DNA of 64,000 bases from assembly GCF_004120195.1 (NCBI RefSeq), contig NZ_SCHN01000017.1:62001-126000 (forward strand), written 5' to 3'. Made by a program: the position numbers and the translations under genes. Position 1 is the first letter of the stretch. Each line of letters starts with the position of its first letter. Positions 1-8,726 of the stretch are shown one piece after another. Origin of the DNA: Enterovibrio baiacu. GTDB taxonomy: Bacteria > Pseudomonadota > Gammaproteobacteria > Enterobacterales > Vibrionaceae. The notes beneath the pieces are model-generated. The model was given only the letters and a program-made list of their open reading frames with translations. It had not been told where the DNA came from and ran no database searches.

Positions 1-731
1 CTCGCTTTGTACTGTGCAGACACTTCGTAGCCCGTGTAATCCACGTTGCTTTCTGATGCCATGGTGTAAAGCGCACCCAAGGTAAACGCGTCCATCTTGA
101 ATTGAGCAGCGAGGTTAATTTGATCATCGCTGTCTGTGCCCGCATCTTGAGTGACATAGCCTGCGCCGACAGCAAATGCGCCGAAGCTGTAAAGCGCTGA
201 GATACCGACGCTGTCTGCATCTTTTTCATCCGCTGCAATGTAGTTTGCTTGCAGCGTCAGGCCATTGAACTCGCCAGCGTAAACAAAGTTGTTTTCGCGC
301 TTGTCTTTGTTGCCAGAGACCACGTCTGCCGCATCACCGCCGAAGGTGGCCATCACGTCAGTGATGTCCGTTAATTGAACCTGCGCAGAGTCTTGCTTGC
401 CGTAAGAAAACTCACCCGCAGAAAACCCCAAGCCCGCGAAGAAGTAACGGTTTTTCAAGCTATCTGCATCAGAAAATTCTGCTTCATATTTACCGAAACC
501 GTAAAGGTCATCAGAGATTTCGGTTTTGCCTTTCAGGTTTACACGAGCACGAGATTTATCTTTGAAGGTGCTGTCTTCAGTGCTTTCGTTGTTATCTGAA
601 ACATTGAAACGCGCTTCTGCACGGCCGCCAACTTTCAGCGTGGTGCCATCGGCATCATATACGGTTGCTGCCAAGGTCGGTGCTGATACCAACGCACAAA
701 GAATTGCTGAAGCGAGTGCTGCCTTTTTCAT
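1..731 (-). CDS. OmpU-type outer-membrane porin, C-terminal part outside the window
   Basis: A general diffusion porin forming a beta-barrel in the outer membrane. The N-terminal 243 residues are present: a signal peptide with cleavage after about residue 21 (SAPTLA|A), then alternating amphipathic strands with Gly/Asn/Asp-rich turns. The motifs VGGRAEARFN, LYGFGKYEAEF and RNRYFFAGL-like segments match gram-negative porins of the OmpU/OmpC superfamily. The start ATG is preceded by AAGGA. The gene runs off the left edge, so about a third is missing. The family is clear; the exact orthologue (OmpU, OmpC-like or another paralogue) is not. Confidence 0.88.
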   Translation of the reverse strand, partial: MKKAALASAILCALVSAPTLAATVYDADGTTLKVGGRAEARFNVSDNNESTEDSTFKDKSRARVNLKGKTEISDDLYGFGKYEAEFSDADSLKNRYFFAGLGFSAGEFSYGKQDSAQVQLTDITDVMATFGGDAADVVSGNKDKRENNFVYAGEFNGLTLQANYIAADEKDADSVGISALYSFGAFAVGAGYVTQDAGTDSDDQINLAAQFKMDAFTLGALYTMASESNVDYTGYEVSAQYKA

Positions 732-1049
732 TTTCTAACGTCCTTATTAAATGAGTGTTTTGCTTACTGATGTTTCGATGAGGCAAAACTAGACGCTAAA
801 AATGAAGGTTAAGTGACTGAACCATGACGTTTTATGTCGATCTATATTTCATTTCGATGACTTACCGTCATCGATCGCAAGATGATGCAACTTATTGATA
901 AGTTTCATATTGTGCTCACTTATCTTTCTCAGGGGCTTTGCCCGTTCGTTTCAACACAAAGCCCTCTTTCCAGAATGCTGTCGGAAATCTTCAATACCTA
1001 TTTATCGGAGTGCGTTACGTTAGTTTTAACCCTTAGAAGAGGATTCGAT
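732..1049. other. Intergenic region, divergent porin / VOC promoters
   Basis: 318 bases without a supported gene. It should hold the porin promoter (minus strand) and the promoter of the VOC gene (plus strand). An open frame runs upstream of the VOC gene from 882, but its added N-terminus has no homology-like features and the good ribosome site lies at 1036-1042. No confident operator was recognised. Confidence 0.5.
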
Positions 1050-1436
1050 ATGAAATTCAAATACACGATTTTGTACGTGGAAGATGTCGCGGCAACGCTC
1101 GCTTTTTACGAAAATGCATTTGGCATGAAAACCGCGATGCTTCACGAAAGTGGAGACTACGGTGAACTGTCTTCTGGCGACACCACGCTCTCTTTTTCAT
1201 CGCTGGCATTGATGGAGCAATTGGGGAAGAACCCATCACGCGTTAACGGAAATGCCCCTTGTTTTGAAATCGCGTTTGAAACGGAAGAGGTCGAACGCTA
1301 TTTAGAAAAGGCAAAAGCGGCGGGCGCAGTGTTGGTGCAGGGCGTTGAACATATGCCTTGGGGACAAACAACGGCGTATGTGAAAGACCTCAATGGGTTC
1401 TTGGTCGAGATATGCTCCCCAATTCAGGCGCAATAA
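1050..1436 (+). CDS. VOC (glyoxalase/bleomycin-resistance fold) family protein
   Basis: A 128-residue single vicinal-oxygen-chelate domain. Features are the N-terminal TILYVEDVAATLAFYENAFGM strand-helix (conserved F-Y in the helix), the FEIAFETEEVE strand starting the second beta-alpha-beta module, and the C-terminal KDLNGFLVEI motif with the metal-ligand-type Glu. Such proteins bind or metabolise small molecules in the cytoplasm; the substrate cannot be told. The ATG at 1050 follows AGAGG and is preferred to a longer frame from 882. The gene converges with the AraC gene 20 bp downstream. Confidence 0.85.
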   Translation: MKFKYTILYVEDVAATLAFYENAFGMKTAMLHESGDYGELSSGDTTLSFSSLALMEQLGKNPSRVNGNAPCFEIAFETEEVERYLEKAKAAGAVLVQGVEHMPWGQTTAYVKDLNGFLVEICSPIQAQ

Positions 1437-1456
1437 GCGCCATACCAAAGAAGGCG

Positions 1457-2119
1457 TCAGTAACCCGCTTGGTAAAGTTGTTCAATCAAATCTTGGCGGG
1501 TTTTCAGTTGCTCAGGCGTCACGCCAAACCAATGTTTAATCTCTCGGCAAAAATGCGCTTGGTCAGAAAAGCCGAACTCAAACGCGATATCACAAACACT
1601 CAAAGACGCCGTTTTATTAGGTGTGTTACCAGTAACCAGCGCCAAAGCACTTTGTCGAATACGCGCTAAACGCAGCCAAAACAGCGGCGACTTTCCGCTA
1701 TGCTGCTGAACATGACGCTGCAGGGTTCGCTCGCTGACACCCAGTTCAGCAGCGATGCTCGCCACCGTTCCACCGTGTTCACGCATACACGACAATGCCT
1801 CGTAAACATTGGCATTACTTGAGGCAAATGTGGCGATTTTCTCTTCTACGTTATGCTCGTCTTCGGCCAACGCAGAAAGCAAAGCCGCCTCATCAAGCAA
1901 GGTTCCCGCTTGCAAACGATAACCCGTGAGATGTTGGTTTGGCAGAACTTCAATGGCGAGGGTGGTGTCGAAAAGTGGAGAGACATGCACATCAACATTC
2001 CCGAGCGTGTTCCGAGTAACAATCACATCACGACAGCCATCAGGGACAACAAAGGCCGTCATCGCCCGAATCGGCGCAGCCTGCCAAACCTCGATAACCT
2101 TGCCGTCATTCATTCCCAT
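1457..2119 (-). CDS. AraC-family transcriptional regulator
   Basis: A 220-residue regulator. The N-terminal half (about 1-115) is an unclassified sensing domain containing VVPDGCRDVIV. The C-terminal half carries two helix-turn-helices: GGTVASIAAELGVSERTLQRH, then VCDIAFEFGFSDQAHFCREIKHWFGVTPEQ, the AraC signature. The frame stays open for another 54 codons upstream, but those codons are the 7-bp tandem repeat (KLETRNS repeated). The ATG at 2119 or 2113, after AGGTG, is therefore taken as the start. The repeat sits right behind the start, where promoter or leader sequence belongs. The target is unknown; the convergent VOC gene is one candidate. Confidence 0.85.
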   Translation of the reverse strand: MGMNDGKVIEVWQAAPIRAMTAFVVPDGCRDVIVTRNTLGNVDVHVSPLFDTTLAIEVLPNQHLTGYRLQAGTLLDEAALLSALAEDEHNVEEKIATFASSNANVYEALSCMREHGGTVASIAAELGVSERTLQRHVQQHSGKSPLFWLRLARIRQSALALVTGNTPNKTASLSVCDIAFEFGFSDQAHFCREIKHWFGVTPEQLKTRQDLIEQLYQAGY

Positions 2120-2137
2120 CACACGCACCTGCGTTGT

Positions 2138-2250
2138 CGAGTTTCGAGTTTCGAGTTTCGAGTTTCGAGTTTCGAGTTTCGAGTTTCGAGTTTCGAGTTT
2201 CGAGTTTCGAGTTTCGAGTTTCGAGTTTCGAGTTTCGAGTTTCGAGTTTC
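2138..2250. repeat. 7-bp tandem repeat (CGAGTTT) x16
   Basis: Sixteen exact, uninterrupted copies of CGAGTTT, followed by one extra C. The unit is not a multiple of three and contains no stop in any frame, so reading frames pass through it on both strands. It lies 18 bp upstream of the AraC-family start codon, the kind of array that changes copy number by slipped-strand mispairing. Confidence 0.97.
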
Positions 2251-2289
2251 CTAGAATCCGTTCACCCCAACCCAACTTCAAGCACTTTC

Positions 2290-2405
2290 TTCGCTCTACC
2301 CGCTCTTTCTGCTATTTCTCAACGCTCGTATTCTCGAATCTCGCTTCTGCTCTTCCTGCTCTTTCTCGACACTCGCACTCTCGAATCTCACGCCTGCTCT
2401 TCCAA
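2290..2405. repeat. Degenerate CTCGAATCT / CTGCTCTT-type repeat tract
   Basis: A pyrimidine-rich tract built of short related words (CTCGAATCTC, CTGCTCTTCC, CTCGACACTCG) covering the space between the 7-bp repeat and the 3' end of mdlB; its last bases overlap the final codons of mdlB. Related words recur near 14035-14067, 21830-21970 and 58125-58195, always at gene ends. Confidence 0.6.
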
Positions 2406-4142
2406 CGCCTTCAAATGCGCCCGGGTTTTCTGCAACTGATACATCTGCCAATAACGACCTTGTTGTGCCAGTAACGTTTGGTGCGTGCCCAGCTCCTCCA
2501 CATGCCCGCGATGCAGCACCAGAATGTTGTCGGCATCTGCAATGGTGGAAAGTCGGTGCGCAATCACTACGATGGTCATGGTATGACGAAGGGCAGACAG
2601 CGCTTGTTGCACGCGCTCTTCGGTGCCGGAATCAATGTTCGCGGTGGCTTCGTCAAGGATCAGGATGCGTGGTTTATCCACCAGCACACGCGCTAAGGCT
2701 AACAACTGCTTTTGGCCTGCGGATAAGCTGACATCGCCCGTGCCGAGCAAAGTATCTAACGCCTTGGGTAGTTCACGCACGTAATCGGCTATGTCGACCA
2801 ACCCTAGCGCTTCCCAAACGGCATCATCAGACACATCTCGCCCCAGTGTGACGTTGTCGCGAAACGATGACGAGAGTACGTGAGGGTCTTGTTGCACCAG
2901 CGCAATGCCGTTGCGCAGAGCGTTTTGGCTAAGTGATGCAATGGGGCGACCGCCCAAAAGGATGTCACCTGTGCTTGGAGGATAAAAACCCATCAGCAAG
3001 GAAGCCAGTGTGCTTTTACCGCTGCCTGTGTGCCCCACCAGCGCAAGAAAACCACCCTCTTTCACGGAAACCGAAATGTTGTTCAGCACCGGCGTAGTGC
3101 CGTCATAACTGAAGTTCACGTCAGACACACTGATATCCCCGCGCGCAATGGGCGCGTCATCGTCGCCGTATTGGTGTTGCGTCGCGTCCATCAGTTCGAA
3201 CAGACGCTCGCCCGCCATGATGGCTTGCTGCAACAGCGACAAACGCTGCATCAGTTCAATCAACGGCTCTGTCACACGGCCGAGGTAACTGATGAAGGCA
3301 TACAACACACCGACACCGATCACTTCATGGCCTTGCCAGCCAAAGATAGCGACCAAAGACACCAGCGCGATGCCGGACAGCAAATCAATCAATGGGCGCA
3401 GGAAGATGCCGTTGATTTTAACGATGCGCACTTCTGCGCCGAGATGACGTTCGTTCAGCGAGGCAAAGCGCTCGGAGAAACGCTGTTCTTGCCCCATCAG
3501 TTGAATCAGGCTCATGCCTTGAATCGATTCACTCATCACGCCGTTAATGTCGGTCAGTAAATCACGAGATTCTCGGTAAGGATCTGACGAGCGGCGTTGA
3601 TAGTAGTACATCACGAGCACCACGGACGGCATCAGGATCGCCACCACTAGGGTCAGCATCGGGCTGAGCAAATACATGGCGGTGAGCATGGCCGTAATCA
3701 GCGCCAAGCTTTGCAGGAAGCTCGCCACCACCTGCACATAAAGCTCTTTGAGTGATTCGGTGTCGTTAGTCACACGGGAGACCAGCTTGCCCGCAGGCAC
3801 ATAATCAAAGGCTGATAAGGGCTGATTAATGATGCTGGCATACACCTTTTTGCGGATGGTTTGCACGATATCCACGGCGATGCGACTAAATCTAATGCCA
3901 TAAGCATAATGCAAGAACCCCGAGAGTATCGTGACTGTGATGTAGCCTATTGCCAACGCCCACAACATCATCGCGGGGTAATGATCTTTCGAGACATAAT
4001 CATCAAGGAAGATGCGAATTAGCCATGGGCCGCTCACGTCTGCCGCCGCGGCAATCAGCAAGAACAACGCGGCAATGGCAAAGCCTTTTTTGTCTTCGAA
4101 CAAATAGCTCAGCAGGCGTTTTAAAATCTCGCGCTTGTTCAT
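2388..4142 (-). CDS. mdlB: MdlB-type ABC exporter half-transporter
   Basis: A 584-residue fusion of six transmembrane helices (about 1-310) with an ABC ATPase. Walker A GHTGSGKST, signature LSAGQKQLL and Walker B ILILDEAT, with the catalytic Glu, are all visible. With the upstream MdlA it should form a heterodimeric multidrug-type exporter in the inner membrane. The ATG at 4142 overlaps the mdlA stop by one base (TAATG) with GGAGG just upstream, indicating translational coupling, and the protein begins MNKREILKRLL. The order regulator-mdlA-mdlB matches E. coli ybaO-mdlA-mdlB. Substrates of this pair are not established in E. coli and cannot be read here. Confidence 0.93.
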   Translation of the reverse strand: MNKREILKRLLSYLFEDKKGFAIAALFLLIAAAADVSGPWLIRIFLDDYVSKDHYPAMMLWALAIGYITVTILSGFLHYAYGIRFSRIAVDIVQTIRKKVYASIINQPLSAFDYVPAGKLVSRVTNDTESLKELYVQVVASFLQSLALITAMLTAMYLLSPMLTLVVAILMPSVVLVMYYYQRRSSDPYRESRDLLTDINGVMSESIQGMSLIQLMGQEQRFSERFASLNERHLGAEVRIVKINGIFLRPLIDLLSGIALVSLVAIFGWQGHEVIGVGVLYAFISYLGRVTEPLIELMQRLSLLQQAIMAGERLFELMDATQHQYGDDDAPIARGDISVSDVNFSYDGTTPVLNNISVSVKEGGFLALVGHTGSGKSTLASLLMGFYPPSTGDILLGGRPIASLSQNALRNGIALVQQDPHVLSSSFRDNVTLGRDVSDDAVWEALGLVDIADYVRELPKALDTLLGTGDVSLSAGQKQLLALARVLVDKPRILILDEATANIDSGTEERVQQALSALRHTMTIVVIAHRLSTIADADNILVLHRGHVEELGTHQTLLAQQGRYWQMYQLQKTRAHLKALEEQA

Positions 4143-5884
4143 TACGCCTCCTCCAGTGCTTGTTCGAGCTGTTGGTAGTGCTGCATTTCGGCATACCACC
4201 CGTTGGTATCCAACAGCTCGGCGTGAGTACCACGTTCCTCGATGTGGCCTTTTTGCAGCACGATGATTTCATCGGCGGCTTCAAGTGCCGACAAGCGATG
4301 CGCAATCACGACAGTGGTTTGGTGCTGAGCCCGGTCATGCAGGTTTTTCAGAATGTGGTGCTCTGTGCGCCCGTCGACGGCGGATAAGGCATCATCCAGG
4401 ATTAACACTTCGGCATCGAGCAAGAGTGCGCGTGCAATGGAAATACGCTGTTTTTGCCCACCGGACAAGGTAATGCCTTTCTCTCCGACTTGGGTTTCAT
4501 AGCCTTCAGGAAACTGCATGATGTCGTCATCAATACACGCAAGCGCCGCCGCAGTGCGTATGTCTTCGCGGGTTGCATCTGGCTTTCCTAAAGCAATGTT
4601 GTCCGCAATGCTGCGGGAAAACAGGAAAGGGGTTTGAGTGACAACGGCCATTTTGGCGCGCCATTCGCCCAAACGAAATTCAGGTAAATACGTACCACCG
4701 TATGACACAAATCCTTGGACGGGATCTTCAAAGCGGAGTAACAAGCTCAATAAGGTCGATTTCCCGCTGCCTACCGGCCCTGCAATGCCGAGCATTTTTC
4801 CTGGGGGTAAATCAACGTGTACATCTCGCAGCGCGGGCACTGATTGACCACGCCAAGTGAACTGGTCAATCGCGACAGACAAGGTTTCACGCTCTGCGGG
4901 TAACGCTTTCTCGCCATCCACCAGGTCTGGCGTTTCGTTCAAGAGTTCTTTAATGCGGATCCACGCTGCAGAGCCGCGCTCGATAATGTTGAACAGCCAT
5001 GCGATCGCCAGCATCGGCCAAATCATCAAACCTTGGTACAAGGTAAATGCGGTGAGTTCGCCCAGCGTCATCGCCCCTGTTGCCACCAAATAGCCACCGC
5101 CACTGATCGAACAGAAAAAAGACGCGCCGATGGTGAGGTAGATGACTGGATCAAACATGGCATCGACTTTCGCGACCTCCATGTTCTTCTCGCCCGTGTC
5201 ATCTGCCACAGCATTAAAACGCTGGATTTGCTGTTGTTCTAAGCCAAATGCGCGGATCATGCGAATGCCGTTGAGCGACGATTGGGTTTCATCCGATAAC
5301 GACGAAAACGCGGCTTGCGACGCAGAGAAACGGTGATGCAACTGTGTGCCAAATCGGTTCACCAGAATCGCCATCACTGGCATAGGGAGCAACGCGAGAA
5401 TGGTCAACTCCCAACTGATGGTGGTGGTCATCACCACCAGCACAGCCAGTCCCATGATGGCGGAGTCTGCGGCGGTAAGCACGCCTTCACCTGCCGTCAT
5501 CACCACGGCTTTCACATCGTTGGTGGTACGCGCCATGAGATCGCCAGTACGGTAACGTTCGAAGAAGCGCGGTGAGTGTGTCGTAAAGTGGCGATACAGT
5601 TTGTCACGCAGCACAGTGCCAAGCTCAACAGCGGCGCCAAATAACCACACGCGCCATACCACACGTAACACGTACACCAGCCCCCATAACACGGCGATCC
5701 CGCCCAATGAAGCCAGCAACATGTTACGACTAACATCGCCTGTCATTACGCCATCTACCAGCCAACCAATGGCTTTCGGTGGGATCAATTCAAACAGGGA
5801 GACCAGCATGAGGAAGCCAATTGCGCCGGCATAGCGCTTCCACTGCTGTCGAAAATACCAACTGAGTTCGACGAATATTCGCAT
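4142..5884 (-). CDS. mdlA: MdlA-type ABC exporter half-transporter
   Basis: A 580-residue transmembrane-plus-ATPase half-transporter: transmembrane region about 1-310, Walker A GPVGSGKST at 369-377, signature LSGGQ at 473-477, Walker B VLILDDA at 493-499. The usual catalytic Glu after the Walker B Asp is Asp here, as I recall for E. coli MdlA, so one of the two ATP sites of the MdlA-MdlB dimer is expected to be weak. It is the first gene of the pair and lies 116 bp downstream of the co-directional decR-like gene, so read-through from that promoter is possible. Confidence 0.93.
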   Translation of the reverse strand: MRIFVELSWYFRQQWKRYAGAIGFLMLVSLFELIPPKAIGWLVDGVMTGDVSRNMLLASLGGIAVLWGLVYVLRVVWRVWLFGAAVELGTVLRDKLYRHFTTHSPRFFERYRTGDLMARTTNDVKAVVMTAGEGVLTAADSAIMGLAVLVVMTTTISWELTILALLPMPVMAILVNRFGTQLHHRFSASQAAFSSLSDETQSSLNGIRMIRAFGLEQQQIQRFNAVADDTGEKNMEVAKVDAMFDPVIYLTIGASFFCSISGGGYLVATGAMTLGELTAFTLYQGLMIWPMLAIAWLFNIIERGSAAWIRIKELLNETPDLVDGEKALPAERETLSVAIDQFTWRGQSVPALRDVHVDLPPGKMLGIAGPVGSGKSTLLSLLLRFEDPVQGFVSYGGTYLPEFRLGEWRAKMAVVTQTPFLFSRSIADNIALGKPDATREDIRTAAALACIDDDIMQFPEGYETQVGEKGITLSGGQKQRISIARALLLDAEVLILDDALSAVDGRTEHHILKNLHDRAQHQTTVVIAHRLSALEAADEIIVLQKGHIEERGTHAELLDTNGWYAEMQHYQQLEQALEEA

Positions 5885-6000
5885 TCACTTTCCTTAACCT
5901 GCCTGTTTCGATCTCGATCATACTGAGGCGTGCAGACACAAAAACAGGCATCCTTTGTTCTTTTTATTGCTTATTGGATTCAAAGCAAGCCATCAGCACG

Positions 6001-6468
6001 TTAAACGAGCGGCAATGCGGTGGTGTATTTCAATGGCTCCATGGCGAAGGTTGATGTCACGTTCGTGAGCCCTTCGATGCTATTCACCAGCTTCTTATAA
6101 AAACGGTCATACGCGGCCATGTCTGCGACTTGCACTTTCATCATGTAATCGTATTCGCCTGCCATACGGTAGCATTCCATCACTTCGGGAAACGGCGTTA
6201 CTGCCTCCACAAATGCACGATACCAAGTTTCTGAGTGATTGGAGGTTTTGATGTGCACAAACGCGGTAAAGGACAAGCCTAGCGTTTCAGGATCAAGCAG
6301 TGCGACGCGCTTACGCAGCACACCACTCTCTTCAAGGCGCTTTAATCGCTTCCAACACGGCGTGGTCGTGAGGTTGACATGCTCCGCGAGATCAGCCAGC
6401 GACAGCGATGCATCTCGCTGCAAACAGTCTAACAATTGGCGGTCAACTTTATCTAATGTGACAGTCAT
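6001..6468 (-). CDS. decR: DecR (YbaO)-type Lrp/AsnC regulator of cysteine detoxification
   Basis: A 155-residue Lrp/AsnC protein: N-terminal helix-turn-helix ([20 protein letters not shown], then [19 protein letters not shown]) and a C-terminal RAM domain with [17 protein letters not shown]. As recalled, E. coli DecR is nearly identical in these motifs ([32 protein letters not shown]). In E. coli, DecR senses cysteine and activates cysteine-degrading genes. The ATG at 6468 gives the family length; an in-frame ATG eight codons upstream (6492) is possible. The gene is divergent from a cysteine synthase-fold lyase, which fits that role, and mdlAB lies downstream as in E. coli. Confidence 0.88.
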   Translation of the reverse strand: MTVTLDKVDRQLLDCLQRDASLSLADLAEHVNLTTTPCWKRLKRLEESGVLRKRVALLDPETLGLSFTAFVHIKTSNHSETWYRAFVEAVTPFPEVMECYRMAGEYDYMMKVQVADMAAYDRFYKKLVNSIEGLTNVTSTFAMEPLKYTTALPLV

Positions 6469-6526
6469 CAATATACTACTCTCGTTGCCCATTTAAGCAG
6501 CCACCGTTTCGCCAACCTGCCTAATG

Positions 6527-6574
6527 GAGAAATTATTTTCACCTAAGCGACAATTGTAGAATAATTTTCTAACA
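6527..6574. promoter_or_regulatory. Candidate AsnC/DecR operator in the divergent promoter
   Basis: In the 199-bp divergent region two related AT-rich words, GAGAAATTATTTTC and AGAATAATTTTCT, lie about three helical turns apart and flank the palindrome CAATTG. Paired A/T-rich half sites are typical for Lrp/AsnC octamers. Placement between the regulator and its likely target supports an operator, but no binding motif was computed. Confidence 0.4.
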
Positions 6575-6667
6575 CTTTCGATTATTCGAGCGTAAATGGA
6601 AAAACAATACTCTGAACAAGCAGTTAAAGTTTACCTATACCCATTAAAACACTGAGAACTGCCAATA

Positions 6668-7738
6668 ATGACTGAAGCCCCTTGCTGTGCCACTCCGTCC
6701 CACTGGGTCTGCGATGCTATCCGTAAAATCGAAGCCGATGTTCAACGCTCGGCGGATACCCATTTAATCAAGCTGGATATTCCGTACTTCGATGATATCG
6801 ATATCTACCTGAAAGATGAGAGTACACATCCGACAGGCAGCTTGAAGCACCGTCTTGCACGTTCGCTGTTCTTGTATGCGTTGTGTAATGGTTGGATAAA
6901 CCAAGACACCACCATCATCGAATCTTCATCAGGTAGCACCGCCATTTCTGAAGCCTATTTTGCGCGCCTGTTGGGTTTACGTTTTATCGCTGTGGTTCCA
7001 AAAACCACGTCGAAAAAGAAAGTCGAGCAGATCCAGTTCTACGGGGGTGAAGCCCACTTCGTCGAGCGCTCTGATGAGATTTACGCGGAATCGCACCGAC
7101 TTGCTGAAGAGCTGAACGGCCACTACATGGATCAGTTCACTTACGCAGAGCGCGCGACAGACTGGCGCAGCAATAACAACATCGCCAACAGCATTTTTGG
7201 CCAAATGAAGTTCGAACGTTACGCAATCCCAAGCTGGATTGTCATGAGCCCAGGCACTGGCGGCACATCCGCCACCATTGGCCGTTTCATCCGCTACCGC
7301 TGCCACCCAACGCAGTTGATGGCCGTCGATCCTGAAAACTCGGTATTCCACGATTACTTTAAAACAGGCGACAAAACCTTAACGCTGGATCGCGGCAGTA
7401 AAATTGAAGGCATTGGCCGCCCTCGCGTTGAGCCAAGCTTCATTCCAGGTGTGATTGATCGCATGGAAACCATCGCGGACGTTGACAGTGTGGCCGTGGT
7501 TCACTGGCTTGAAGGCATTCTTGGCCGTAAAGCAGGCCCATCAACCGGCACCAACTTGATGGGTGTGTTGATGCTGGCTGAAGAGATGAAAGCACGCGGC
7601 GAACGCGGCTCACTCGTGACATTGCTTTGCGACAGCGGCGAACGCTACCTTGATTGCTACTACAACGAGGAATGGGTGAAGGAAAATATCGGTGACATCA
7701 AACCAACGCTAGAATCACTACAGAAATACAGCTGCTAA
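6668..7738 (+). CDS. Cysteine synthase-family PLP enzyme, probably L-cysteine desulfhydrase (Cds1-like)
   Basis: A 356-residue fold-type II PLP enzyme. The Schiff-base lysine lies in HPTGSLKHRLA and the PLP-phosphate glycine loop in SPGTGGTSATIGRF; SSSGSTA replaces the substrate loop of cysteine synthase (TSGNTG), and GRKAGPSTGTN is near the C-terminus. These features suit the PLP-dependent cysteine synthase family members that degrade cysteine to pyruvate, ammonia and sulfide, rather than CysK/CysM. A divergently transcribed DecR-type cysteine regulator strongly supports a cysteine-detoxifying role. The start ATG lies behind GAGAA. Cystathionine or O-acetylserine chemistry is not ruled out. 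Confidence 0.8.
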   Translation: MTEAPCCATPSHWVCDAIRKIEADVQRSADTHLIKLDIPYFDDIDIYLKDESTHPTGSLKHRLARSLFLYALCNGWINQDTTIIESSSGSTAISEAYFARLLGLRFIAVVPKTTSKKKVEQIQFYGGEAHFVERSDEIYAESHRLAEELNGHYMDQFTYAERATDWRSNNNIANSIFGQMKFERYAIPSWIVMSPGTGGTSATIGRFIRYRCHPTQLMAVDPENSVFHDYFKTGDKTLTLDRGSKIEGIGRPRVEPSFIPGVIDRMETIADVDSVAVVHWLEGILGRKAGPSTGTNLMGVLMLAEEMKARGERGSLVTLLCDSGERYLDCYYNEEWVKENIGDIKPTLESLQKYSC

Positions 7739-7762
7739 TTAGCCTACACTTCATTCGATTAA

Positions 7763-7787
7763 GGGTGCACGCGTTGCGCCCTTTTTT
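7763..7787 (+). terminator. Rho-independent terminator of the PLP gene
   Basis: Stem GGGTGCA / TGCGCCC (one G-T pair) with loop CGCGT, followed by six T. It lies 25 bp after the stop codon and shows that the long open frame from 7765 cannot be the true start of the next gene. Confidence 0.85.
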
Positions 7788-7884
7788 GTGCATCAGCAAT
7801 GCCACCTGTACGAGCGTACAGGTAGTTATTAATCAGTCACACACTATGATGGGCATCATTCTTTGTCCTGACATAAGCTGTGAC

Positions 7885-8496
7885 GTGAAAAAAATATTAG
7901 CGATTTCTGCGAGTAGCCACGAACTGTCGATCAACCGAAACCTGCTTGAGCTTGCAACATCCGACATCAAGGGAGTGGCTGTCGATTGTCTGGACATGCG
8001 CTACATTTCCTTGCCCCTCTATAACGCAGATAACCAGCGCGTGTTGGGCTTTCCTGAACGCTTAGCGGGAATTAAAAGCACGATTCGTCAATATGATGGC
8101 TATATTATTGCCACCCCAGACCATAATGGACTCATGCCTGCGGCATTCAAAAATCTACTCGATTGGCTTGCTCGCGCTTGCAAGGATGAAATCGCGCTTT
8201 TTGGCAATAAACCCGTTTTGCTCATGAGCACATCTCGAGATAAAAGCGGCGGTGCGACGAACCTTAGCATCATGGAAAAAGTGCTCCCGTTACAAGGTGC
8301 GAAGATCATTGGTTCATACAGTTTGGGCTGCTATTACGACGCTTTTAAAGATGGGAAGTTGAACGTTAGCGATCAAGTAAAATTAGACACCGAACTCTCG
8401 CGTTTTTTACGCGTTGTAGCTCCACATGCTACATCCGGTGTCCGACCGCAATCCTTCAGCCAAAAGCCGTTTTTTGAATTCAAGAATCTGATTTAA
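7885..8496 (+). CDS. NADPH-dependent FMN reductase-like flavoprotein
   Basis: About 203 residues of flavodoxin-like fold: KKILAISASSHELSINRNLLE (phosphate-binding loop of FMN reductases), YDGYIIATPDHNGLMPAAFKNLLDW, the signature substrate/flavin loop of the family, and the KPVLLMSTS strand. It likely reduces FMN or quinones with NAD(P)H in the cytoplasm. The start is uncertain: GTG at 7885 gives the usual N-terminus (VKKILAISAS), and ATG at 7846 would add 13 residues. The residues after about 170 are unlike the usual family tail. Confidence 0.8.
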   Translation: MKKILAISASSHELSINRNLLELATSDIKGVAVDCLDMRYISLPLYNADNQRVLGFPERLAGIKSTIRQYDGYIIATPDHNGLMPAAFKNLLDWLARACKDEIALFGNKPVLLMSTSRDKSGGATNLSIMEKVLPLQGAKIIGSYSLGCYYDAFKDGKLNVSDQVKLDTELSRFLRVVAPHATSGVRPQSFSQKPFFEFKNLI

Positions 8497-8726
8497 CCCG
8501 TCGAGAATATCATGCTACTCCGACAAGGTTTCTTTGATGAAAAACTGCCACGAAATCATCTTTCAATAGCGAGTAGCACTTCCCTTACCGCTCATACTGT
8601 TGCAATCATCAATTATTGCATAACAAATTGATAAGTAACTCAAAAACAACCCATCCAGAAAAGCAATACATCAACAAACAAGGATACACTGCCTCTTCAT
8701 TCGCTTTTAAATGGTGGGTTGTAAGC

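Noticed and set aside
1981-2281. Long open frames through the 7-bp repeat on both strands
   Set aside because: The unit has no stop codon in any frame, so frames are open by construction; they lack ribosome sites and give monotonous repeats.
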